From Neolewinella agarilytica (GTDB lineage: Bacteria; Bacteroidota; Bacteroidia; Chitinophagales; Saprospiraceae): DNA of 64,000 nucleotides. The notes beneath the pieces are model-generated. The model worked only from the letters and a program-made list of their open reading frames with translations. It was not told the DNA's origin and did no database searches. Both the position numbers and the translations under genes were made by a program. Shown piece by piece: positions 19,426 through 28,055 of this stretch. Location: the NCBI RefSeq assembly GCF_900110645.1, contig NZ_FOFB01000030.1, forward strand, positions 1 through 64,000. Direction: 5' to 3'. Positions within the stretch are counted from its first letter, which is position 1; the number at the start of each line of letters is the position of its first letter.

Positions 19426-19956
19426 CTACTTGCTAAACTGGTAAACACCGCTCACTGCCAGACTATTATTACTAAATCCCGCCAGCACCCCATACTGACT
19501 TACACTACTGTTTACCGACATAAATACATTAACGGAAGGTATCGTCTCCAGAGCAATATGAAAATGATCGGAAAGGGTATATTGTACACCAATTACGTAA
19601 CCTAGCCCGGCATTAATGGTGAGAGAAGAAAAATTAGTAGTACTGCTCACTGATAGGCCAAGAGTGGGCTCAAGGCCATACAATAGCGTCAGTCTTTCTG
19701 CCAGGGGCTTTCTTTTCTCAACTCCAACAGCCAGGGAAGTATTGAACCGGGCTATAGTATTTGCTCCGGCTGTTTGCAGACTAATGTTGGAGAATATCAG
19801 TCGATAGCGCATATAATTTCCGCTGGCGAGTTGTCGCTTGTAGAGTAAGCTTACATTATCGATGCCCGTAGCGCGTACGCCGATCTCCCTATTCGTTTGA
19901 GCAGTAGCAGCAGTTGAAATCAGGGCACTGAATAGGAGTAGACATAAAAAACGCAT
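19426..19956 (-). CDS. Small outer-membrane beta-barrel-like protein
   Basis: A 176-residue protein with signal peptide MRFLCLLLFSALISTAATAQ, then alternating polar/hydrophobic strands (IGVRATGI, SLLYKRQL, MRYRLIFSN, FNTSLAVGVEKR, LLYGLEPTLGLSVS, LTINAGLGYVIGVQYTL, FHIALETIPSVNVFM, LAGFSNNSLAVSGVYQFSK). The terminal aromatic-rich strand ending in FSK fits an 8-stranded outer-membrane barrel. No enzymatic motif. I do not recognise a named family. It stands alone, with hairpins beyond its stop. Confidence 0.7.
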   Translation of the reverse strand: MRFLCLLLFSALISTAATAQTNREIGVRATGIDNVSLLYKRQLASGNYMRYRLIFSNISLQTAGANTIARFNTSLAVGVEKRKPLAERLTLLYGLEPTLGLSVSSTTNFSSLTINAGLGYVIGVQYTLSDHFHIALETIPSVNVFMSVNSSVSQYGVLAGFSNNSLAVSGVYQFSK

Positions 19957-20088
19957 GAGTCAGGTGTTTAGGCGATTATTGCATCATTACAATAGTACCC
20001 AGACGACTAACGAACCATCATTGTGTCGTTCCTGCCTGACGTTTAACACTTTCTTAGAGCTTGTTTGGGAATTTACGCCACCGGAGAG

Positions 20089-20961
20089 TTACTGGAAAGT
20101 CCGCAGTTCATCCGGCCGAAAACGCCATTCAGGCGTGAGCACCCCTTCCCCAAAATCCGCAACAGTATACCAGGGACTACCGTCTTGTGCCGAAGGATTT
20201 CGTAACACGTGAATATCCTGCGCCGGCATATAACTCTGGGCCAACAGCACGCGGACTTCTCCCGTCTCCGGTTGTACCACCCGGTCGACAACAATGACCG
20301 CGTGCCCGGGGCTCCCGCCCCGGATAAAAACATCCCCGATCAGAATATCCGCCACGGGCTTAGGCTTTAGTTCATGTACCAGGGAGGCAGTTCCGGCATA
20401 AGAGAAGACCATCGTCAGGTATTTCCGGAAAGCGGTATAGCCTGGCGTCGCTCCGCGGGAAGCGGTCCAGCTCACCCGGTTGCCCTTTACCGAGATCCGT
20501 TCACCGGCGCGCCAGCGGCTGTATTCGGCTTTAAAGCCGCTTACGAAGTTGAAATGGATATCGTTATATCGCTTTTCAGCGAAAAGGTATTCCGCCCGCA
20601 GACGCATAATGGCATCGGCGCATTGCTGGAGGTCTCGTTGGCCAACGTCCAGGTCCAGTACAGCAGCATGAGCGGTTTGGTTAGCCTTCGGTGCTCCGCT
20701 AAAGAGGTGGACTTCAGTACCGTCAGGTTTAAGTGGCTGAAAGCGCAGGTAATGACCGAAAGTGTTTTCCTCTAAGCCCCTCCGTACGAAACTCTCCGGA
20801 GCGGAAAATCGGGTAGCAATGGTGGCTCCTTCAGTATTTATCCAGCGAAAGGGCTCCCTCTCCGTAGGCAGGGACTCCGGAAGTTCACCCTGAGCGGGCG
20901 CTTCCCCGCAGGCGATCAGGGTAAGTAAGGAAAACAGCAGGCATAGCATTCGCATATCCAT
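20089..20961 (-). CDS. DUF4846 domain lipoprotein
   Basis: 290 residues with lipobox LLTLIAC (Cys18), so it is probably anchored in the outer or inner membrane. The body matches the DUF4846 family as I recall it: PESFVRRGLEENTFGHYLRFQPLK at the start, the invariant AVLDLDVGQRDLQQCADAIMRLRAEYL, then IHFNFVSGF and the end segment GDVFIRGGSPGHAVIVVDR, which is NlpC/P60-like in flavour (GHAVIV). The function of the family is unknown. Single gene; the dispersed element at 21018-21037 separates it from the haloperoxidase-like gene upstream. Confidence 0.8.
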   Translation of the reverse strand: MDMRMLCLLFSLLTLIACGEAPAQGELPESLPTEREPFRWINTEGATIATRFSAPESFVRRGLEENTFGHYLRFQPLKPDGTEVHLFSGAPKANQTAHAAVLDLDVGQRDLQQCADAIMRLRAEYLFAEKRYNDIHFNFVSGFKAEYSRWRAGERISVKGNRVSWTASRGATPGYTAFRKYLTMVFSYAGTASLVHELKPKPVADILIGDVFIRGGSPGHAVIVVDRVVQPETGEVRVLLAQSYMPAQDIHVLRNPSAQDGSPWYTVADFGEGVLTPEWRFRPDELRTFQ

Positions 20962-21017
20962 CCGGGGTCAGGTTCGGAGATATAACGGTCTTATGACCTT
21001 GCTTCTTACGTCCTTAG

Positions 21018-21037
21018 CCTGCACCTGCGGCCGCGCC
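21018..21037 (-). repeat. Dispersed GC-rich element, intergenic copy
   Basis: Minus strand GGCGCGGCCGCAGGTGCAGG, the consensus core. It occupies most of the spacer between the stop of the haloperoxidase-like gene and the DUF4846 gene. Confidence 0.85.
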
Positions 21038-21051
21038 TCAACTTCCGTCGC

Positions 21052-23283
21052 TTAAAACACCTGCAGCACACTACCAAATCGACCATCAACTGACCGCAGG
21101 AAGTACAAACCGGAAACCAGCTTATCAGTAGGCACATTTGTGCTTTGGCCCTGGCTGCGAAGCTGGTATACCTGACGCCCAGTAGCGTCATAGACCATGA
21201 GGTCTACACCCCGGCTCTCAGCCGGGAGGTCTAAGCGAACGGCCGCACCCCGCTGAACCGGATTGGGGAAGGCTTTGATCCGGACTGCCGACGGCACCGT
21301 CGGGACGCTACTGACGTTATCAGCAAAGATGTCGCTCGCCAGCGTGAAGGCATCATCTCCAATCTCCATACCGATAATGCGCCCCGGCACATCATCCGCC
21401 GGCGGATGAATACCACCCCAGATACGGCTCAGACTCGTCTGATCAGAGGCGTCCCGGTAAGTCGCCCATTGCAAAACGACATCCACGCTTGGCCCTTTTT
21501 CGAAGACCAGGAAGGAATCTTTTTCTGCAACAAACTCCCCTACCCCTCCCGGGAAATAGGGCGTACCGGTAAGTTTTTCCAATACCGTCGCTGCGGCAGA
21601 ACTGTAAGTAGAGTGGCCGGAAACGTAGCCTGCGAAATTAGGCGTTACGAAAGTTGGGCGTTGGTAAGGATACCACATCGTTGGGTTGATCCACCCCACC
21701 CCGGCTACGTCCGTTGTCGGATCATCAATCGCATCCGGTCCGATCCAGGCTTTGGCTTTCACCAGCGCCAGTGTAGTGTTGTTTTCCAGTTCCGCGAAGT
21801 CGGTAACCCGCTCAATGTAGCCTGAGTCATACTTCATGCCAAACTGATTGTAATTCGGGTCAGTCGTCTCGCTGGCCTGGCCGTTTTTGGCTAACCAACG
21901 GATCGCCGAGACGGGGCGGATGTAATCGTAGGCACCTTTGATACTCCAGGCGGTAATTGCCGCGTCGTGCATAGCGCCGCCAAGGGTAAGGTAAGCCTTC
22001 ACGTCATACTCCAGGCTATCCAACACGGGGCCTTCTCCGGCGAAGCGGCGCTCAAAGAGCGGGTGATCCATCACCTTATTCATAATCGTAAACCAGTGTC
22101 CGGGTGGCGTTTCGCTGGCCGGCCCATCCGCCCAAAACTCGGCCAGCACCCGTGTGTAATCCCCTCTTGGCACTATGTTCGGCGGGTAAGGCTCTCCCGT
22201 TACCGGGTTGAGTGGATGGCCGTTAGCGCCGAAGGTACCTCCTTCATGTTCTTTGTAGAATTCCGGATAATCCGCAAAATCGGTGGGGTAATCTCCCTGG
22301 AAATTGCCTCTTGCCCCCGGGGATATATCGTACATCACGCCGTCGGTCGGGTCCAGGTGAGCAGACCATTTCAGCACCAGCTCAAATCCCCAGCGGTACA
22401 TGTCAAAATCTTCGCCTCCGTTACTGGACCAGCGTGGCGGAGGGCCCGGGTCGTGGTAAATCGGGCTGTTGCCATATTGAGCACCGGCCTGCGGCATGGT
22501 CATATCTTCTTCACTGAGGGCGAAGGGTCTTACTTTCCCCCACTCGGCACCCAGGAAGGGCAGAATAGCATTGCCCAATACGTTACCGGACTGATCAATC
22601 ACCGTGCCCGGAAACTGAAGACTCTGCCAGCGGTTGGGGTCCAGAATCCGGAAAACAGAAAAGGGGTTAGTAAACTGCAGGGCCGGGTTGATCGGGTCAG
22701 GATAGTCAACGTTAGCATAGTCTCCCGCCTCATTGCTGCCGTCCTGCTGACCGAAGGCAATGATCTGTTCGGCGATATAATTACCCAGATCGGCGGCGGT
22801 GCCGCCTTTGTAATCCGTCCCGAAATAGCCGGGGTTATAGCCCAGCTCAATCATCAGGTCAAAAGCATCCTGCACGATCAGTTCTCCGCGGGGCGTATCC
22901 TGATAGCGATACACCAACAGGCGGTAGGCGGCGTAGCTAACGGCTTCCCTGGCGGCCGCATCCGTATCCTCAAAAACGGGGATCTGCCATTGATCGATGG
23001 GTAAGGTGAATTCACCCTGGGTACTGGTCATCAGGCAAGGGCGGCCTCTTTCAGTCGTTAGCGACCAGGCATCGTACATCGCCGCAGATATATGGTACAG
23101 GTTGCGGGCATGGACCACCGGGCGGGCGAAGTCACGCCGAATGGCTTCCAGCAATTGCTCATTCCACTGGCGGGCCACTGATTGCTCTTCCTGGGCGCTC
23201 ACCGCAGGTGCAAGGGAAAGGGCAAAAAAAGCAAGGAAAAGCCAACGTAAAATTCCGGTACGCATTTTAATAGTCGTTTTCAA
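21052..23283 (-). CDS. Secreted vanadium-dependent haloperoxidase/PAP2-like protein with type IX sorting domain
   Basis: 743 residues. After the signal peptide (FFALSLAPAVSAQ) the protein follows the bacterial vanadium-haloperoxidase-like layout: ARPVVHARNLYHISAAMYDAW near residue 55, KGAYDYIRPVSAIRWL, then SGHSTYSSAAATVLEKL (SGHS at 555-558) and SLSRIWGGIHPPADD (R and H at about 620-626). These correspond to the vanadate/phosphate-binding motifs of the PAP2 superfamily. A Por-type sorting domain begins near residue 670 (IKAFPNPVQRG to GLYFLRS). It is predicted extracellular; halide oxidation versus phosphatase activity cannot be decided from the sequence. CAAAGATA at 23299-23306 (TATCTTTG on this strand) is a likely -7 box about 16 bases before the start. 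The codons for LAPAVSA resemble the dispersed element (23193-23215). Confidence 0.86.
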   Translation of the reverse strand: MKTTIKMRTGILRWLFLAFFALSLAPAVSAQEEQSVARQWNEQLLEAIRRDFARPVVHARNLYHISAAMYDAWSLTTERGRPCLMTSTQGEFTLPIDQWQIPVFEDTDAAAREAVSYAAYRLLVYRYQDTPRGELIVQDAFDLMIELGYNPGYFGTDYKGGTAADLGNYIAEQIIAFGQQDGSNEAGDYANVDYPDPINPALQFTNPFSVFRILDPNRWQSLQFPGTVIDQSGNVLGNAILPFLGAEWGKVRPFALSEEDMTMPQAGAQYGNSPIYHDPGPPPRWSSNGGEDFDMYRWGFELVLKWSAHLDPTDGVMYDISPGARGNFQGDYPTDFADYPEFYKEHEGGTFGANGHPLNPVTGEPYPPNIVPRGDYTRVLAEFWADGPASETPPGHWFTIMNKVMDHPLFERRFAGEGPVLDSLEYDVKAYLTLGGAMHDAAITAWSIKGAYDYIRPVSAIRWLAKNGQASETTDPNYNQFGMKYDSGYIERVTDFAELENNTTLALVKAKAWIGPDAIDDPTTDVAGVGWINPTMWYPYQRPTFVTPNFAGYVSGHSTYSSAAATVLEKLTGTPYFPGGVGEFVAEKDSFLVFEKGPSVDVVLQWATYRDASDQTSLSRIWGGIHPPADDVPGRIIGMEIGDDAFTLASDIFADNVSSVPTVPSAVRIKAFPNPVQRGAAVRLDLPAESRGVDLMVYDATGRQVYQLRSQGQSTNVPTDKLVSGLYFLRSVDGRFGSVLQVF

Positions 23284-23298
23284 GGTTTGGGATCACCT

Positions 23299-23306
23299 CA
23301 AAGATA
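23299..23306 (-). promoter_or_regulatory. Probable -7 box for the haloperoxidase-like gene
   Basis: TATCTTTG on the minus strand, matching TAnnTTTG, 16 bases upstream of the start codon. No -33 TTTG at the expected distance. Confidence 0.4.
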
Positions 23307-23431
23307 ATGCGGTATGAACGGAAAACATCTCTTTAGCCTCCTCTTCACAAAGGATTAAGAAGCTGCCCGACAAACCTTTTCCCGAACCATCGTCTCCCCC
23401 TTTCCGTTTTTGTAGTATATCTTCCCCCCAT

Positions 23432-24376
23432 ATGTCCACACTCTGGATTGGCTTTATTGTCTTTGTAGCTCTGCTACTTTTCCTCGACCTCTTTGTCCTG
23501 AACAAAGAGGATCATGTTCCACGTACCCGCGAAGCACTAAAATGGACGGCCATGTGGACGGCCATCGGGCTCAGCTTTAGTGCCGTTATCTGGCTCGCCT
23601 ACGGAAACGGCTGGATCGCCTCTGAGCTCTCTCCCCAACAGGCGACGATAAACTATCTGACGGGGTACCTCGTGGAATTATCGTTGAGTATGGATAACGT
23701 CTTCGTTATCGCGCTCATCTTCAAGTACTTCAAAGTACCGGCTAAATATCAGCACCGTGTCCTCTTCTGGGGAATTCTCGGAGCCATCGTCTTCCGGCTT
23801 TTGATGATTCTGGCCGGTGTCTACTTACTAGAGCAGTTCGATTGGATGTTCTACGTCTTCGGTTTGCTCTTACTCTACAGTGCGGCCAACTTGTTCGGAC
23901 AGGAAGACGATACGCCTCCGGCAGAGAACCCCATTATTGTCTTTATTCGCCGGTTGGTTCCCGTTACTAAGAGCTATCATGGCAATCACTTCTGGATCAA
24001 ACGCAAGGGAATCCGCGCCGCGACTCCTCTCTTCATCGCCCTCATGATGGTGGAAACAACGGATGTGATTTTTGCTATTGACTCTATCCCTGCCATTCTT
24101 GGCATCACGACGGACCCGTTCATTGTCTTTAGCTCCAACATCATGGCCATTTTGGGCTTACGGTCTCTCTACTTCGTCCTTAGTTCCATGATGGACAAGT
24201 TCGGCCACCTGAAATACAGCCTTGCGCTGATTCTGGTCTTCGTTGGCGTAAAGATGCTCTTACACCAGGTATGGCATGCGCCTGACTGGGTATCTTTAGT
24301 AGTCATCTTTGTGCTGCTGACCGGAGGGGTTGTTGTGTCTTTGGTTATGCCGCCGGAAGGTAAGGAGATCGTCTGA
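23432..24376 (+). CDS. TerC/Alx family integral membrane protein
   Basis: 314 residues, about eight to nine transmembrane helices. The two conserved acidic membrane motifs are present: [17 protein letters not shown] (D88) and [18 protein letters not shown] (D211, D217), with the central [18 protein letters not shown]. This is the Alx/TerC family, linked in other bacteria to manganese export or metallation of exported proteins. I looked for a yybP-ykoY-type manganese riboswitch in the 148-base divergent spacer and did not recognise one. The TGA stop is followed at once by a decayed four-helix-bundle gene. Confidence 0.93.
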   Translation: MSTLWIGFIVFVALLLFLDLFVLNKEDHVPRTREALKWTAMWTAIGLSFSAVIWLAYGNGWIASELSPQQATINYLTGYLVELSLSMDNVFVIALIFKYFKVPAKYQHRVLFWGILGAIVFRLLMILAGVYLLEQFDWMFYVFGLLLLYSAANLFGQEDDTPPAENPIIVFIRRLVPVTKSYHGNHFWIKRKGIRAATPLFIALMMVETTDVIFAIDSIPAILGITTDPFIVFSSNIMAILGLRSLYFVLSSMMDKFGHLKYSLALILVFVGVKMLLHQVWHAPDWVSLVVIFVLLTGGVVVSLVMPPEGKEIV

Positions 24377-24615
24377 CAGTATTAATTCCAATATTGTTGA
24401 GGGATACGGAAGACGTAGATATAAGAAAGATTATATCCGGTTCCTCACCTATTCCCATAGCAGTAACGACGAGACTTTAAACCACCTCGTTAAGATTGCC
24501 AAGCTGTACCCCTGAACTATTGGAGGAAGCCAAATCCTTAGCTGCTGAATATGATTCTTTAGGGGCGAAGCTTTATAAGTATATGAGCTACGTTGAAAAA
24601 AACTGGAGAACATAA
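24376..24615 (+). pseudogene. Decayed four-helix-bundle (23S rRNA intervening-sequence protein family) gene
   Basis: Directly after the TerC stop the sequence encodes [21 protein letters not shown] and on to [15 protein letters not shown], the N-terminal core of the four-helix-bundle family without its first helix. A TGA then interrupts the frame, and after a shift of one base the C-terminus continues as [20 protein letters not shown] to EKNWRT-stop. So one N-terminal truncation and one frameshift are visible. It can be compared with the intact relative at 56804-57184. Confidence 0.85.
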
Positions 24616-24661
24616 TTAACCCGGCACCAGGCAACCCGCACCCGGCAACCCGCCGCCCCTC
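24616..24661. repeat. Degenerate GGGTTGC/GGGTGC tract
   Basis: Minus strand units GGGTTGCCGGGTGCGGGTTG, period about 7, begin at the TAG stop of the TRAP-type gene and reach the end of the four-helix remnant. Similar in sequence to the tracts at 27760 and 45981. Confidence 0.7.
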
Positions 24662-25771
24662 CTAACTCATCATATCCCGGTAATACGTCGCCTCCGTTAC
24701 GGCAGCCCATGGGGCTGCCTTTCGTTGAAACTCTCTAATGGAGGCAAAAACTCTTTTCGCAAAGGGGTCGGATTCGGCGTAGGCAGCAATTACTTCATCG
24801 GCCGCAATGCGGGCGGCGTCAATTACTTCTGGCGCAAGAGACTTAATCGTCAGGCCCGGCACCTCCCTCAGCTTTTCCAGGTACTCAGCGTTCTTCGCCT
24901 CGAAAGCTGAAATGGTGTACATATTAATGTAATGGGTCGCTACTTCAAAAATTCGCTGCAGGTCCGCTGGCAGGCCTTCAAATTTGTCTTTATTAACAAA
25001 AAACTCGAAGGCCGTTCCTGGCTCATGCCAGCCGGGAGAGTAATAGTATTTGGCAATTTCGTGGAAGCCCATGATGTAATCGTGGTAGGGCCCCACCCAC
25101 TCCGTAGCATCAATGATTCCCCGCTCCAGGCCGGTGTAAAGTTCTCCACCGGGGAGAAGCACCGGAGTGCCGCCGAGAGCTTCCAGTACCCGGCCGCCGA
25201 GGCCGGGCATCCGCATTTTCAGGCCTTTGTAATCAGCAATGGTATTAATTTCCCGGTTGAACCAACCGCCCATCTGGACACCGGTATTACCCCCGACAAA
25301 GGGAACCAGGTTGTAGTCCGCGTATAACTCCTGCCAAAGTTCCATCCCTCCCCCGCTTAACAGCCAGGCGTTCATCTGCTGAGCGTTTAGCCCGAAGGGA
25401 AAGCCGGCAAAAAACTGAGCGGCCGGAGCTTTACCCGCCCAGTAGTAAGCAGCTCCGCTGCCCACTTCAGCAGCGCCCTGCCTGACGGCATCAAAAGACT
25501 CGAGCGCCGGCACCAGTTCGCCTCCACCATAGACGGTAATGTTAAGCCGGCCCCCACTCATGTCGCGGCACAGATCTGCCAACATTTGGCAACCTTCTCC
25601 AAGGATGGGAAAGCCCGGCGGCCAGGTAGTGACCATCTTCCAGTTAAAAACCTCTCCGCTTACCGTTTGAGACCGGCTTTGGGCCTGCCCTTTACCCCCC
25701 ATCAAACGTAGAAAAACAGGAAGACCGATGGTTCCGGCAGCCAGAGATTTAAAAAAAGTAGACCGATTCAT
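24662..25771 (-). CDS. TRAP-type substrate-binding protein (DctP/TakP-like)
   Basis: 369 residues. An N-terminal export signal (NRSTFFKSLAAGTIGLPVFL) resembles a degenerate Tat signal with one Arg. The mature part follows TRAP periplasmic binding proteins of the TakP type: FNWKMVTTWPPGFPILGEG, LNITVYGGGELVPALESFDAV, KGLKMRMPGLGGRVLEALGGTPVLLPGGELYTGLERGIIDATEWVGP, then GWHEPGTAFEFFVNK. The motif GLERGIIDA with E and R of the carboxylate-binding site is present. Such proteins deliver organic acids to a DctQ/DctM membrane pair, but no such genes are beside it, so it is an orphan here. The divergent neighbour is another binding protein, of ABC type. Confidence 0.9.
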   Translation of the reverse strand: MNRSTFFKSLAAGTIGLPVFLRLMGGKGQAQSRSQTVSGEVFNWKMVTTWPPGFPILGEGCQMLADLCRDMSGGRLNITVYGGGELVPALESFDAVRQGAAEVGSGAAYYWAGKAPAAQFFAGFPFGLNAQQMNAWLLSGGGMELWQELYADYNLVPFVGGNTGVQMGGWFNREINTIADYKGLKMRMPGLGGRVLEALGGTPVLLPGGELYTGLERGIIDATEWVGPYHDYIMGFHEIAKYYYSPGWHEPGTAFEFFVNKDKFEGLPADLQRIFEVATHYINMYTISAFEAKNAEYLEKLREVPGLTIKSLAPEVIDAARIAADEVIAAYAESDPFAKRVFASIREFQRKAAPWAAVTEATYYRDMMS

Positions 25772-25974
25772 AAGGAAGGATAATTTGGTTCGGCACCCAG
25801 GTCAGAATGCCGGAGCGCCCGGTTCAGCTCGGGCAAGACGCTAATTACGTCGCATTATTCGCGCTGGCTAAAGTACTACTCCGGCAACTGAATCCTAGTG
25901 ACCGCTAACAGATTTCCCGCTAAAAGCCTCCATAATTGTATCTTCGCCGAGAGCTTTTTTTCTACTACCAACCA

Positions 25975-27759
25975 ATGTTTCCCATGTTCCTACGCTTTTT
26001 CTTCTGTCTGCTACTGGCGGGAGGCCTCTTCGCGTGTAAAACCGATAGTGCCCCAACCGCTACTGACAACGATAGTGACTCCCCCGTCATCAGCTTTAAA
26101 AACACGGATAATACCGCCCGCATTGCACTACGGGTGGAGCCCCCCGGGCTTAACCCCGTGCTGTCCACTCAGGCCGCTTCCCGCTATGTAGGGGAAATGA
26201 TTTTCCAGACGCTAAACAGCATGGATCCGGACAACTTCGAGCAAGTCCCCTTACTGGCCAGCCTCCCTGACATTACTAAAGAACCAGGTGGAGGAGTCTC
26301 CTATTCTTACCTGATTGACGAACGTGCTACCTGGCCCAATGGCCTTCCGGTAACGGCGGCCGACGTCATCTTCAGCCTCAAACTGGTCCTTAATCCGCTC
26401 GTTGCCAGCGGTGCTTACCGGCCGTACTACGATATGGTTAGCAGTGTGGTGACCAGCCCCAACAATGAACGTCGCTTCAAGGTGATGTGTAAACGCCCCT
26501 ACCTAATCGCTCAGGAGTCTCTGGGCAGTCTCGTCATTTACCCTGAATATGCCTACGACCCGGATCGCCTGTTACGCAAAATCCGGTTGGGTGACCTGAC
26601 GACTGATGCCGGCGCTGAGCGCCTCGCGAAGAACAGCGAAGAACTAAAAACCTTCTCTGAAGCCTTTTCTGATCCGGACCTGGCTAATAATCCCGAAAGG
26701 ATCGTTGGCAGCGGCCCCTACCAGCTCGTTAGCTGGGAACCCGGCCAACAACTTACCCTCGACCGCCGGGAAAAGTACTGGGGCAGTAAAAGCCGGGATA
26801 ACTGGCTGAAAGCCAAACCAGAATCCATCATTTTCCAAATTATCTCAGACAATGGCACCATGGCCAATGCGATTCGTGACGAAGCCGTTGACGTAGTCGT
26901 TGACATGAGCGTAGACCAATTCAAAGAACTACGGGACGATGATTACCTCAACGCCCGCTATGAGTTTGGTACCATCCAAAGTCTCAAGTACTTTGGCCTG
27001 CTGTTCAATCAGCAGCACCCGTTGTTTAAAGATGCCAGCACCCGCCGGGCACTTACCCATTTGGTGGATGTAGACGCCATCATTGATCAGTTGTTCCCCA
27101 ACGGATTGGCCAACCGGGTCACCGGCCCCGTACTGCCCGGAAAATCATACTACAACGGAGACCTGCCGGAAATCCCCTACTCCCCCGAAAAAGCCAGTGA
27201 GCTGCTGAAGAGTGCGGGCTGGGAAGACACTAACGGAGACGGGACCCTTGACAAGGAAATAGACGGTAGCCGGCAGGAATTTTCCTTCCAGTTTCTGATC
27301 TTCCCCTCTCCTACCAGTGACGCCGTCGGTGCGTTGGTGAGCGAATGGATGGGAGAAGCAGGCATTGAAGTGGAGGTCGTTCGCCAGGACTTCCGGGCGC
27401 TCTATGGTGAGCTCAATAAGGGTAATTTCGCATTGGCCATCATTGGGCAGGGCTTCACGCCAAATCCGGATGAATTCACGCAGGTATGGGCATCTACCTC
27501 CGTGCCTCCCAATGGCACTAACCGGGGCGGATTTGCCAGCGCAGAGGCAGATAAGCTGATCAATCAAATTAAAGTAACGCTTAAGGAAAGTGACCGCGAC
27601 CCGCTCTACCGCCGCTTTCAGGAAATCCTCTACGAAAATCAGCCGATGATCTTCCTCTTTTCACCCGCTGACCGTGTAGTCGTTTCCAAACGATTCGATT
27701 TTGAACCGTCCTCCATCTCTCCGAACGTAGACTTTAATGCTTTGGAGAAGAAGGAGTGA
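25975..27759 (+). CDS. Peptide/oligosaccharide ABC-type substrate-binding lipoprotein (SBP_bac_5 family)
   Basis: 594 residues from ATG 25975. The signal LRFFFCLLLAGGLFAC ends in a lipobox. The mature protein is a family 5 (DppA/OppA-like) binding protein: RVEPPGLNPVLSTQAA, WPNGLPVTAADVIFSLKLVLNP, IVGSGPYQLVSWEPGQQLTLDR, LLFNQQHPLFKDASTRRALTHLVD, and the C-terminal FQEILYENQPMIFLF. A TTG at 25936 opens the frame earlier but would bury the lipobox, so ATG is preferred. No permease or ATPase gene adjoins it. The TGA stop is the start of a 185-base heptad-like repeat tract. Confidence 0.9.
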   Translation: MFPMFLRFFFCLLLAGGLFACKTDSAPTATDNDSDSPVISFKNTDNTARIALRVEPPGLNPVLSTQAASRYVGEMIFQTLNSMDPDNFEQVPLLASLPDITKEPGGGVSYSYLIDERATWPNGLPVTAADVIFSLKLVLNPLVASGAYRPYYDMVSSVVTSPNNERRFKVMCKRPYLIAQESLGSLVIYPEYAYDPDRLLRKIRLGDLTTDAGAERLAKNSEELKTFSEAFSDPDLANNPERIVGSGPYQLVSWEPGQQLTLDRREKYWGSKSRDNWLKAKPESIIFQIISDNGTMANAIRDEAVDVVVDMSVDQFKELRDDDYLNARYEFGTIQSLKYFGLLFNQQHPLFKDASTRRALTHLVDVDAIIDQLFPNGLANRVTGPVLPGKSYYNGDLPEIPYSPEKASELLKSAGWEDTNGDGTLDKEIDGSRQEFSFQFLIFPSPTSDAVGALVSEWMGEAGIEVEVVRQDFRALYGELNKGNFALAIIGQGFTPNPDEFTQVWASTSVPPNGTNRGGFASAEADKLINQIKVTLKESDRDPLYRRFQEILYENQPMIFLFSPADRVVVSKRFDFEPSSISPNVDFNALEKKE

Positions 27760-27945
27760 TCAGGTTGCAGGGTGCAGGGTGCAGGGTGCAGGTTACAGGT
27801 TGCAGGTTGCAGGGTGCAGGTTGCAACTTCCACCCTGCAACTTGCAACCTGTACCCTGCAACTTGCAACTTGAACCCTGCAACTTGCAACTTGAACCCTG
27901 CAACTTGCAACTTCCACCCTGCAACTTGCCCCCTCCCCCCTTAAA
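27760..27945. repeat. Inverted degenerate heptad repeat tract
   Basis: Beginning at the stop of the binding-protein gene, units CAGGTTG/CAGGGTG are iterated in one direction (27762-27825), then units CCCTGCAACTTGCAACTTGA run in the complementary direction (27828-27935). The two halves are inverse complements in composition, so the transcript could form a very long stem. No coding sequence is accepted here although the tract is open in several frames. Confidence 0.88.
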
Positions 27946-27982
27946 GTCAAGTTAACGACAACGTCCTCCCCTGCGAAAAATC

Positions 27983-27990
27983 TATCTTTG
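27983..27990 (+). promoter_or_regulatory. Probable -7 box for the TonB-domain gene
   Basis: TATCTTTG, consensus TAnnTTTG, 65 bases before the start codon. Confidence 0.45.
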
Positions 27991-28055
27991 CGGGAACAGA
28001 CACGAGTGCCCCTTCGAACTATTCCACATCCCCAAGTACTTACTCTACTTTTCGT

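Noticed and set aside
23193-23215. Further copy of the dispersed element in the haloperoxidase-like signal peptide
   Set aside because: Match is partial (GGGCGCTCACCGCAGGTGCAA) and LAPAVSAQ is an ordinary signal-peptide end, so chance cannot be excluded; not counted among the copies.
23284-23431. Possible manganese (yybP-ykoY) riboswitch before terC
   Set aside because: I could not find the conserved paired loops or spacing; the region is short and pyrimidine-rich.
27737-27955. Overlapping open frames in the heptad tract on both strands
   Set aside because: Pure translation of a simple repeat, no start context, no conserved composition.
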